NCBI RefSeq assembly: GCF_014898815.1
Contig: NW_026515543.1
Coordinates: forward strand, 3,162,001-3,226,000
Reading direction: 5' to 3'
Source of the DNA: Panonychus citri
Taxonomy: Eukaryota; Arthropoda; Arachnida; Trombidiformes; Tetranychidae
Length of the DNA stretch: 64,000 nucleotides
A program made the position numbers and the translations under genes. The notes beneath the pieces were generated by a model. That model saw only the letters and a program-made list of their open reading frames with translations. It had not been told where the DNA came from and searched no databases. Shown piece after piece: positions 22,564 to 33,245 of the stretch (position 1 is its first letter; every line of letters begins with the position of its first letter).

Positions 22564-25197
22564 TTAATTAGAATGATTTCGAATAAAATTACTTTGGTTT
22601 AAAGATGACTGGAACAATCGACGTGATGATGTTGATGATAACAATGGTTTCTTAATTGTTACCGTACTCGAAGTGGTAATTGTTGTCTCATTGTTATTAT
22701 TGTTGCTAATTAATTTGTTTGATTTATCAGGTTTACAAGATAACTGATTACCATTGGTACAATCGGTTAAAGGTGAGATTGATTGTGGTAAAGGAGATGA
22801 TCTTGAATCATAATTAGCTGATTGTTGAAGATGATTAAGTTCACTATTATTGTTAATTGTTGTTGTTGTTGTTCGGATTTTGGCTGATTCAGCGAAATGA
22901 ACTTTCTTTGGAGTTGAACTGCGACAATTATGTAAACCATTTGAATTTGGACAATTAGAATCTTTTAAAATACCAGTTCGATTTCCTTTCCTACCATTGG
23001 TGTGAATCCTTTGAACACTAGAAATTGATGAAGATGAAAAGGAAGATGAAGATGATGGAGATGATGGTGATCCATCAAGTGAGCCCGTTGTATCTAAATC
23101 AATGATATCTTCTGAACGTAAAGTGACCACTTCCGGTATTTCAGCTTTTTTAACAGTAACCTTGATCACCTCTGACATTCGAGGTTCATAAAGGTAAGAT
23201 TCATCATTTGTGTTACTTTGTTTACTATTGTTACAGTTAACAAGATGATGATGAGGATGAGGATGATTAAACACCGGATCTGAGATCATGATTGGTGAAG
23301 TTGCATGATGAAAAGATGATGATGATGATGAGTGATGATTATGATGAGGTGTTGATGTTGATATTATTGGGCAAGTGGGCGAAGGTGACATCCTTTCACT
23401 TACACTTTCACCGTGATTATTTTCGTGTCTATTAGCATCATGGTGATTAGCTGTTCCGTCCGGTGAAAGGCAAACTGACCCCGTGAGGATTGATGATGTT
23501 TCCCATGAGCAACCAGAAGAAGCGTCATAAGAAACAGACTCACCTAAGCCACCGTCTTCACTTAAGGTCATTTCCGTTGAAGATGATGACCCAGCATTTG
23601 ACGATGGAGGTCGAAGGGTAAGAAGAGTGTTAACATCATCTTCCTCTTCAACTTCACCACTTGACCGAGAATCGATTCGAGACTCGGATAATGAACCAGT
23701 CGGTGAAATACTTTCCTCGTAACTGACCTTCTCGGTGCACGATTCATAGATTGGACTAAGTGGACGGTCACTTTCATCAAGAATAATTTCATCATTTTTT
23801 GTCGATTGCTGGTAATTATGTTTACTGGGTAATCGGCCATTGTTTACTGTCTTTGTCAATTGTTTCTCAGGTGATTGTGATTTTTTTGAAGATGCTGTTA
23901 TTTGAACTTGAATGAAAACATCATCAACTGACCTGAGTGACCCGTCATAGGAGACTGAGGTTGATGATGTTGGTGGTGGTGGAGGTGGTCCAGTTGGTCT
24001 TACTATGGAACCATTTTGTTTATTATTATTATTATTGACATGATTGTTGTTGTTTTGATGCTGAATTTTATCACCAATATTATTTGAAACTAGATCAACT
24101 TCATCACAACCATTAGAGTGACCGTTGTGTTGATAATGATGATGATGAATCTCAAGATCAATTTCTGAGGGTGATCCTGGTTTAGAGGACGATTTTGAAT
24201 CATATCCACCGTCACCTCCACCAAGGGTAACAATATTTTCACCACTTTCACAGTCAGATCCTTCTAGGCAGCATTCAGGTAGAGTTACAATCGGTGCTGG
24301 CATCGAATTGACTTTACACGAGTTTGCAAAATGACCTGAACCGTCTAAAGAAGACGAAGGCCGAGATCCATTAGAACCATTTAAATTAACTCCTCCTTGT
24401 TGATTAGTATGCCTACTGTTAGCACTATCGTTACTATTACTACCTAAGATTGAAGGTGAAATTGATCGGTAGTTACCTTCACCTCCTTGATTTGGGCGAT
24501 AGTTTGGACTACCTGGACGTAACCAAGCCCCTCGAACACTAACATCGGGCCTAACACCGGTCATTGCAGCATTCCAAGAACGTCGAATGTCCGAGTTTCG
24601 TTGTAATAAGTTATTGGCTCGACGTCGACGTCGAGAATCAGTTCGGAAAAGTCCATCACTTTCGTATCCACTTTTTGATCTGCGAACCACTTTGATTGAG
24701 GTTGGTTGGGTTGAGGATGATTTAGATGAACCTTTAATTGAACCATTGGTTGATGAAGGTGAGGAAGGAGTTAATTTAAATATACCAAGAAAGTTACTAA
24801 GCTTTGTCATGGTTGTACGATCTGAATCACTTGCACCTTGGGATATTGGTCGACTTGGTGATGTTGATTTTTCACGATTTTTTGATGTTGGTGGTGGAGA
24901 TGATGATGATCGAGATGAGGTTGATGATGAACTGGAAATTGTTGATGGTGTTGTAGAGCTTGAAGTTGATCGAGAAGTTGATTTTCGAGTCGGACCAAAG
25001 ATTAAATTACATCCACGATTAGATTTACTATTATCACGATTTCGCGATCTCATGGGTATCGTTGACGATGATTTAGATGACAATTTAGAATCGTTTTCAA
25101 TAGAATCACTTGTTTTTCCTTCTTTGTAATCAGATAATGGTTCATTTGAATCGATAATTGTGTTTCCATCTAAATTACGATTCCATTTAACTCTCAT
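22564..25197 (-). CDS. Large Ser/Asn-rich disordered protein of unknown function with a PP1-type docking motif
   Basis: A single open frame of 877 codons from an ATG (MRVKWNRNLDGN) to TAA; the ATG is preceded by TTGTAG, so an upstream exon is also possible. I do not recognise the family. Visible parts: long Ser/Thr/Pro, Asn and His runs (polySer near 90-105, Pro run near 407, HHHH stretches); a more ordered-looking basic block near 180-235 (RSKSGYESDGLFRTDSRRRRRANN ... IRRSWNAAM); and KKVHFAES at about 764-771, which fits the RVxF motif used by regulatory subunits of protein phosphatase 1. RVKW at residues 2-5 is a weaker second match. It lies on the same strand as, and upstream of, the coiled-coil gene, 2.8 kb away, and could even be an upstream exon of it, but its own stop argues against that. 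Codon use is compatible with a real gene: third positions vary and CpG is much higher than in its surroundings. Confidence 0.75.
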   Translation of the reverse strand: MRVKWNRNLDGNTIIDSNEPLSDYKEGKTSDSIENDSKLSSKSSSTIPMRSRNRDNSKSNRGCNLIFGPTRKSTSRSTSSSTTPSTISSSSSTSSRSSSSPPPTSKNREKSTSPSRPISQGASDSDRTTMTKLSNFLGIFKLTPSSPSSTNGSIKGSSKSSSTQPTSIKVVRRSKSGYESDGLFRTDSRRRRRANNLLQRNSDIRRSWNAAMTGVRPDVSVRGAWLRPGSPNYRPNQGGEGNYRSISPSILGSNSNDSANSRHTNQQGGVNLNGSNGSRPSSSLDGSGHFANSCKVNSMPAPIVTLPECCLEGSDCESGENIVTLGGGDGGYDSKSSSKPGSPSEIDLEIHHHHYQHNGHSNGCDEVDLVSNNIGDKIQHQNNNNHVNNNNNKQNGSIVRPTGPPPPPPTSSTSVSYDGSLRSVDDVFIQVQITASSKKSQSPEKQLTKTVNNGRLPSKHNYQQSTKNDEIILDESDRPLSPIYESCTEKVSYEESISPTGSLSESRIDSRSSGEVEEEDDVNTLLTLRPPSSNAGSSSSTEMTLSEDGGLGESVSYDASSGCSWETSSILTGSVCLSPDGTANHHDANRHENNHGESVSERMSPSPTCPIISTSTPHHNHHSSSSSSFHHATSPIMISDPVFNHPHPHHHLVNCNNSKQSNTNDESYLYEPRMSEVIKVTVKKAEIPEVVTLRSEDIIDLDTTGSLDGSPSSPSSSSSFSSSSISSVQRIHTNGRKGNRTGILKDSNCPNSNGLHNCRSSTPKKVHFAESAKIRTTTTTINNNSELNHLQQSANYDSRSSPLPQSISPLTDCTNGNQLSCKPDKSNKLISNNNNNETTITTSSTVTIKKPLLSSTSSRRLFQSSLNQSNFIRNHSN

Positions 25198-27629
25198 CTA
25201 CAATCAACAAAAGTTAAAGAGAAAATACAAAATGACAATTAGAAAAAAAAAGTAAAAATATAAAAGTAAAAAAAGAAAACAATCAAATCAACAGGTAGGA
25301 AATATAAGGAAAGAGGGAAAAATGCGTAAACACAACAATTAGTAAATTGTCCAACCTCGTGAATAACAAGACTTGAATAAAAATGAACCATGTTAATTAA
25401 GTATCAACATGATGGAGACACTAAATTAAAAAGCAGCAAATAAACAAACACATTAAATGTCAACAAACTGGACACACACAATCATTGTAGACAATTAAGA
25501 GATGACCAAAAGATAATAATAGAGGGAGACTTAAGTGAGAGGCTTGATGATGGTCAAGCCGGTGGACAGCAAAACAACAATTTAAATCAACTATTCAAAG
25601 CAGAATCAAGAAACAAATTAAACTCTGTTTATTGTATCATCATCACAATAATAAAAATCATCATGATTAAAACAATAAACGGTTGACGGATTTGCACCTT
25701 GATGGTCACACCCTGGGGAGGAGAGAGAGAGAGAGAGAGAGAGAGCTAAGTATATCATCATCATCATCACAATTAATAAATTGCTGTAAGAAAAGCATTC
25801 TTATCATAATTTAATAGTAACATCGTCAGCAATTTAATTTTAAGTAAATTAACTCGACCATAACAGTGAATGATTAATAAGAAAAAATGATTTTAATAAC
25901 AATTACTATACTGATGATAATAGATTGTTAATTGTTATCATGATTAGGATGGAGGAGTTAAATGATGATGGTTAATTGTAATAATAATAATGATCAAGAT
26001 GGCCTTTAATTGTTATCATCAACCTCACCCTTGTGTTGTTGGCCCATTGTTATCAATAAAAAAAAGGGATAAGAATTTAAATTGTTGCATAAATTGTTGT
26101 ATTATTATTACACCATTAATATTAAACTAATGGTGTAATAGTTGTTGATTGTAAGTAATAAATAATACTTATTGTTGTTGTTGATTATGGTGATTGGATA
26201 TATTGATGATAAACAATCAAATTTAAATTGTGATTGAAAAATGATTAACAGCAACGTGAAAAAGGTGTTGATACCAATCAGGAAGGAAATGAAACAATTG
26301 AAATTAACTAATTGTAATCATGATAAGATGCTCTGTCATTGTAAACAACAATCAACTATTGGTTATTAACTTCCGTAATTTAGTTTGATTTACCTTCTCG
26401 ATTACAATTAATAATCGGTGTTGATGATGAGTAGGAAAAAAAAAGACCCAAAGAAATTGTGATTTTCCTGAATTGACCTGATTCCATTTTTTTTTATTAA
26501 TTGTTGATGATACAATTAATTGATTAATCATAAATAGGAAGAATAGATTGTAATCAAAAGTGATAATAATAATGATGAAGCAAATTGTAATTTAATTGTA
26601 GTAAATTAACAAATCAACAAAGTCACTGTGATTCAGTTGATTTCTTGATTATCATTAATCATGAGAATTAATTATTTCTTTAACTAATTTAATGTTATGA
26701 TACAATTGATGATCTAGTTTATATAAAACTGACAGTAGTTGACATTTAATTGTGGCAACAATTAACTTTATTGTAAGATGAAAATTAGCTCAATTTCAGG
26801 TTAATCGTTTTGTAAACTTTTACATGTAATTTAAATGATTACATAAAAATAACAATTAAGAAAAGGAAAATTGTTACAAGTAATAGAGTTAGTTAATTAT
26901 TCATTAGTAGATTAAACAATTAATAAATTAATCATACTAATCATTGATTCGCAACACGTTTACTTAATTAAAAATAGCAACAATTAAGAAACATGATCAA
27001 GCCTTAAAGGTGAATGTTGAAAAAAATCCCATTCAAATTCAATCGATCACAAAGATTATAATTAAGATTGTAGAGATTTAATTAAATCATTAACAATTTA
27101 AGGTTAATCAATATGTATAAATAAAATTGTTTTTCCCTATTTAATGATTCAATTAAAAGGTAACAATTAATTAATCACTTGAGATTAGTGTTAAGTCCCT
27201 GGTATATTTTTGGAGGGAAAATTTTTGATGAGAAAACAAGAAAAAAAAACAACTTGATGTTCAACTTTAATTAATTGATTGTTAATCAAACAATCAAGTG
27301 TTTAAAGTACATTTTTACAACTACATGTTGTTAATTAATGTCTTCAATTAATAATTAAATTCAGTTATGATGGATAATCATAAAGGAGCCAAAAAAAAAA
27401 GGGTAAGTCATCAACTTTGGTCAGAATTTGAATCTTATTCTTGATTCAATCCCTCCAGAGGCTCATTCATCTTAAAGTTTGACTAATTGCAATTAAAATC
27501 GACTAATTGTTCAATCTGTTCAGATTTGAAAGTGTAATTTAATGTACCTTTAATTGTTAACTGATTAACTAATTACCACAGTGACCAAAGTGATCCACAA
27601 ACATAAAGACGAACTGATTAAATAATATA
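25198..27629. other. Intergenic/intronic AT-rich DNA, no gene seen
   Basis: Presumed promoter or first intron of the 877-residue gene. It contains an AG run at 25720-25745 and a perfect 13-bp hairpin at 26106-26140 (TATTACACCATTA with a 9-base loop). No coding exon was recognised. Confidence 0.5.
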
Positions 27630-28203
27630 CAGGGTGATTTGACCATAGGTGCCGGCGTTTGATTGTTAATAACTTTTTTATTTCTACGATTTTTTTATCA
27701 AGAAGTATAGCAAATGAAAGAGCAAAGTCTAATTAGAAAGATAAATGGATTTAAAAAGTTATGACTTTTGTCCCTTTTCAGAAATTCGAACTGTCCTGAA
27801 AACACCAAATCCTATGCTGTGTTTTACCATAGTGAAAACTATCAGATATTTGGGCATTTTAGTAGGCTTTATTGTATCGGTCAATATCTTCTAAGTTAAA
27901 GATGCTAATAGGATTTTTTTATACAGAGCTGTAGCTAATGAACTGAGCTATAATGTGCAATTAAAATCTGAGCTCAAATTCTGGTTTTAAAATTCTAAAC
28001 TCTTATTCATACAGAAAATTTAAAAAACATCGTCCAGGATAATCGAATTTCTAAAAAGGGACAAAAGTCATAACTTTTTAAATCACATTTATCTTTCTAA
28101 TTAGACTTTGTTCTTTCATTTGCTATACTTCTTGATAAAAAAATCGTAGAAATAAAAAAGTTATTAACAATCAAACGCCGGCACCTATGGTCAAATCACC
28201 CTG
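27630..28203. mobile_element. Foldback MITE 2 (Tc1/mariner-like, TA target site)
   Basis: Starts CAGGGTGATTTGACCATAGG and ends with its reverse complement. The inverted arms run for about 160 bp with very few differences. TA flanks both ends (27628-27629 and 28204-28205). The 574-bp element has no transposase frame. Its arms contain a purine-rich segment (AAAGGGACAAAAGTCATAAC) that is also inverted-repeated. Arm similarity suggests recent activity. Confidence 0.85.
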
Positions 28204-31200
28204 TAAACATAAATGATTGACTTACACTAATAACATGAGCTTGCAATCGACTAACAATTAACAAATTAATCCTTAATCCATCACTAACCAGGAACAGAAT
28301 TAGCTACTTACTATTAACAGATTAATGTTAAAGTTTTATTGAATTAGAATATCAAAAATAACAATAGAATGTAATTCAAATCAAACACGTATAATTAGTG
28401 TTCTCTTATTCATATAACTGTTGTTAACTGAACAATCAGATAAATTAACAAACAATCATAGATAGGAAATGTAACAGAAACATCAATTAAACGGTAATTG
28501 TGATAATGGGAATGATTAAATTGATAAGGTAAACAGAATGACGACCATGACCTTAAAATGAAATACATGATGTATATGATATTCAGAAATGGAATTGAAA
28601 ATAACGAGTAAATATTGTTAATTACGAATAATCAACTGATCAATAACAAATGATACAAAGTCAATTAGATGGTTAAAGATACTCTCTTTCAGTGTGATCA
28701 CAATTTACTTCAAAATGACCTTAATTATAGTTAATTAACTAACTGGTTAACAGGTTATGAGTTTTAAAATGAAAATTTCAACAGCCATGTAATAGATCAA
28801 GGGTAGGGTTAATCTTCATCTTCATCTTCATCCTCATCATCATCTTTCAGGTTAATTTCCTCTTCTTCTTATAGTTAATGATTTTCAGTTTTTTCTTAGC
28901 TTCTGAATCTTTATCCTTTTCTTTTCTTGATTATTCTGAATGAAATTATCTGAAAAATCATGTTAAATAGAGCACCTAAGTCTCAAAAGTGATCATCATA
29001 ATGATCGTGATTATAATGATGATGATGATGATAAAGATTCATCATCATTACTCTTGAAATAACTAGATTGTTATGTCTATAAAATTAATTGTTTTCGTCT
29101 CAATGTTAACTTTTCACTGTTAAAGATCAAGTCAATGAAACCATGAAAATGGCTTAATTGTAATCATCATAAGTAACAACGATGATGATCATGATTCTAA
29201 TGGTGATTATTGTCAATGTCTAACAATTAATGCTGCTGATACGTAGTTTTCATTTGGCTTCAGCTCTTCATCATAATTACAACAATTAACTGTCAATACA
29301 TTTCCATCTACAAGGTAAACAATAAACAAATTGAACTGGTCAACAAACAAAAAACATATTAATAATTACCGGACAATCAGGATAATCCAATAACAATCAC
29401 AAATGAAAATCACAATAAACATATAACACAAATGAAAGTGTATTTGAAAATGAGATGATCACATTAATTACCAATCAACTGATGGAGATTAAACAATAAT
29501 TAATGATGATAACGTGTCAAAATTATGATGATGACGAGGAAATGATTTAAAAACATTGTTTCAAAATGAAGGTAACTCGTTTCATCTTCATACCTGTAAA
29601 TGACTTTTACTTTGCCATTGAGATTAACATTAAGAGTAAAAATGAAGAAAAAAAAACTTAATTGTTCACTAACCGTGAACAATTGACTCTAACTTTAATC
29701 ATCAACTCTAATCCAGTTAATCCCAAGGGCAGTTAACCCTATCAGTTACTACCCATTTTAAATTGAACGTATCATCTTCATCTTCAAATCAACTTTCATC
29801 TTGTTTATGTCAACTTTCAATGTGGTTTAAGTGAAAGTGATGATAGACATATGAAGATGATGATGGTCAACATTGTAATCAAATGTTGTCATCGTAATGT
29901 TAACACTATTTATGGTTCTTCTTCTGGTCATCTCTCATTTTTGATGGTCAAACAGTAGTTACTCTTGTTTAGAACTTTTTTTTTCTTTCTCTCTCCAGGT
30001 CTCAATTTTTGGTTCTGCTTCTTGACTTTTTGACACTTCAACACAATAGTTGTAAGGGTCATTCGGGAAATTCAAATAATCTTTTTTCCCTCATGTTCAT
30101 CAAAACATCATCATCATTAAACTTATCTTCTTCTTCGATGCATCAATAACAATAACACTTCTCACACCGTTGTTGGTGGAAGGTCAATGTCACTGAGAAA
30201 TAGGAATAAAAAAAGAGTTAGTCTCATGAAGGAAAAGATTTTTTTCTGTCAAACTAATCAATAAAAAAGGAAAATATAAAATATGAGATAAATCATCATC
30301 TTCATCAAGTGGGAAGAGATGAAGAATAGATGAAGAGAGAGAGGGAGAGCTGATTTAATGTCTACAGAGATGAGAATGATATTAACCAACCATTAATTCT
30401 GATGATGATTAACCATCAAAATATTTCGAATCATCATCACTTGGAGTAGAGTTAAAGATTTATGGTTAAAATCTTATGGGTGAGTCTGTAATAATTTCTT
30501 CTCACTTATTATTGAGAATGGAAAATCAGTTCAAACGTATACTCATTCTGAAAGAGAATGAGGAGAAAAAAGATGATGATGATAATTAAGAAACAATCAG
30601 CTTCCGAAGTATCCTAATTATCTTGACAAGTTAACAGAATTCAAACTATCCCAATAATAATAATAATCAACTGTGGCCAGAAGCTTAATCACTTGGAGAT
30701 AACTTTAATTGTGGAATCAACTGTTGGTCAAATCTTGATTTACGTTTCCATTATATTGCTATTTTCCAATTAATAATCATCCTCATTTCGCGATAATCAA
30801 AATCAGTTCAGGTTCGTCTAATTTTGACTTCGCCTCTCTCGCCATCGTTGCTAATTTATCACTTGATTTATTATAAATTATTCACCAGAAAGGTAAGGTA
30901 AGGCTCCTCAATTAACTATATTATGATAATTATGATAACTATTGAGGACAATTTTGACACAATTAACTGGTAATACGATCACAGTTAGAGTACATTAAAA
31001 AAAGTAATACAGGTTAGAGTGTTGGTTTAAGTTGATTGACATTAGATTAATGGAAACACTTTGGATCTTTTGATCAAGATGAATTCAGAATATGACAATT
31101 ATCATCATTATCTAACTTTAGAAAGTTTCATTTCATGATAATCACGCTAATTCTGTCAGTAAGTTTTAATTTGTTCAACTAAAATTAATAATAATAATTA

Positions 31201-32409
31201 ATATCAATAATGTCGAGCCAATGAATATTTTGATTATTAGCAACAGTATCAAGACCCTCCAAGTTGATTAATTATCATTTATATACAAAGTCATCAATTT
31301 GATAATCAAGAAAACGTGTTGTAATAGATTAGCTTACATGATGATGGTAAATATAATAAACTTCATTCTGAATGAGTAGTAATCATCATGTGAGGTTGAT
31401 AATCAGGATATAAGAGTAAAGAAACTCATCATTTGAAATGGATAATAATACAATCCGCATCATTGAATTTTGGTTTTTCTTTCATCATCATTATCATTAT
31501 TTCATTTGGTTTTTGGTCTCTGATTTTGATACATTATACAGGCACAAGAGAGAGAGAGAGATATTAAACTAGTAGTTATAAGTAGATTAATTGAAGAATT
31601 AGCTAAACGATTGGATTACATGGTTATCCCTTTTCAATCTGGTTGGAAAGAGAGTAGAAAGAGATTAATTCATTTTCTCTTTCAGTACAAACGGATTGTA
31701 ACTTAGATTGTTGATTAATCAGATACACATGATGATCAAACACTCAACCAGAATTAGTAACAATCAATGAAACATAACACAAGAAATATAAGATAAGCAT
31801 TTGATCAGAAAATACAAAAGTCACATACAAGATACACCAAAATGATGGAGTAACAGCAAAGAAGATGAGAAATTGAAACAAACGAAATCAAGAAGCACCT
31901 TCATTGATCATTGATAAAACAACTAATGAATGGAAAGAGAGACAAAAGATAAAACTAATTAAAAGCATATTGAATGTGAATACACCAAGAATTAGATAAT
32001 TATAACAACAAATCAACCATATTGGTGCTGATAAGAGTCACAATTAAGTCTAAATTAAATGAAACAATCGACATTTAACTGACAATCAAGTTAATTGTTC
32101 AAATAAATTGAAGTAAAAGTGAAGAAAGATGAACAATAGATTCTCATGAAATCTTCAGGTTGATTAGACAATAAAAAGAGAAAATGATCTCAATTTTTCA
32201 CTTTCTCTCCATAATCAGGTAACCATTAATTTTGGACAATCTATTAATTGATTATCTTAATTCATGTTTCCTTTTTAATGATAATGTAACACAATGTTCT
32301 GAATATAAAGAGGAAGACGTTATGGTGAAAAACTAAAGGGAGAAACATCAATAACAATGGCGAAGGTGAAAAAGGAGATATGATAATTAAATGATTATTA
32401 AAGTAAAAC

Positions 32410-32441
<32 letters not shown>

Positions 32442-32591
32442 TAAGGTCATTATGATGAAGATTCGAATTAGATAAACGGAAATGACCATTTCGAACGCTC
32501 AACATATTGTATATTTTATAAGCTGATTGTAGTTTAAAAACAAAAAGGTAACTGGGTGAAGATGGACAATGGTCACTGTGGGTATTGTGGG
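28204..32591. other. Gene-less stretch between MITE 2 and Rab32
   Basis: AT-rich with ATC/GAT trinucleotide runs (28815-28860, 29010-29040) and AG runs near 31548 and 32414-32442. The last 1-2 kb should hold the Rab32 3' UTR. No frame with recognisable protein features was found. Confidence 0.5.
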
Positions 32592-33245
32592 TCAACAGCA
32601 TGACTTTTTTGTCTGAATATCATCTTGTCGGGTTATTTTGATACTTTCGTTAAAATTATCATCCCTGTCAAGGGAACTCTGTTTTTGCATGATCAATGTT
32701 ATCAAAAATTGAGCCGCTTCATCAATGTTTATATTTTCTTTGGCCGAAGTGTAAAACCAACCCTCAATCCCATGATCCCGACAAAAGGAGTCCAAAAAAA
32801 CGGTATCCTGAGCCCATTCTCCTTTATCCATGTCACATTTGTTCAATAAAAGGACGGTGGGTACTCTTGACCCATCAGAAAGGGTTACCTTTGAATCGAG
32901 GTCGGCTTTCCATTTGGGAATAGCATCGAGTGTTTGTTTTCGGGTGACATCACAAACGATAAATGCACCAACTGCTTCTTTATAATAGACTCGGGTCATA
33001 TTACCGAAACGCTCTTGTCCAGCTATGTCCCATAATTGTATTCGAACAATCTTATCGTCACTCCATTTAACCGCTTTAAGAGCAAAATCAACACCAATAG
33101 TTGATCGGTAATTAGTCGAGAACAATTTGTGAACATATCGTTTAACAAATGATGTTTTACCAGAGGCGATTTCCCCGATAACCAATATTTTAAATAGATA
33201 CTCTTTGCATTGATCGGCTGCGCCGTTGTAAAAAGTTGAGGTCAT
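32592..33245 (-). CDS. Rab32: Rab32/Rab38-family small GTPase
   Basis: An intronless frame of 217 residues, the normal length for the family. The P-loop is GEIASGKTSF (GxxxxGKT, about 23-32). Switch I carries the effector segment YRSTIGVDFALK. Switch II is WDIAGQERFGNMTRVYYKEA; the IAGQE form in place of TAGQE, with VYYKEAVGAF, is diagnostic of Rab32/Rab38. Base-recognition motifs NKCD and SAK are present, and the C-terminus KKSCC is a double-cysteine geranylgeranylation site. Rab32 (lightoid in Drosophila) acts in biogenesis of lysosome-related organelles and pigment granules and in autophagy. The start is the ATG at 33245; the preceding sequence is GATGAT-rich 5' region. The lack of introns could mean retroposition or simple intron loss; I see no poly(A) scar or target duplication. 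Confidence 0.95.
   Translation of the reverse strand: MTSTFYNGAADQCKEYLFKILVIGEIASGKTSFVKRYVHKLFSTNYRSTIGVDFALKAVKWSDDKIVRIQLWDIAGQERFGNMTRVYYKEAVGAFIVCDVTRKQTLDAIPKWKADLDSKVTLSDGSRVPTVLLLNKCDMDKGEWAQDTVFLDSFCRDHGIEGWFYTSAKENINIDEAAQFLITLIMQKQSSLDRDDNFNESIKITRQDDIQTKKSCC

Noticed and set aside
24587..25129. 180-codon plus-strand frame
   Set aside because: Antisense shadow of the 877-residue protein; acidic/basic runs mirror its Ser/Arg codons.
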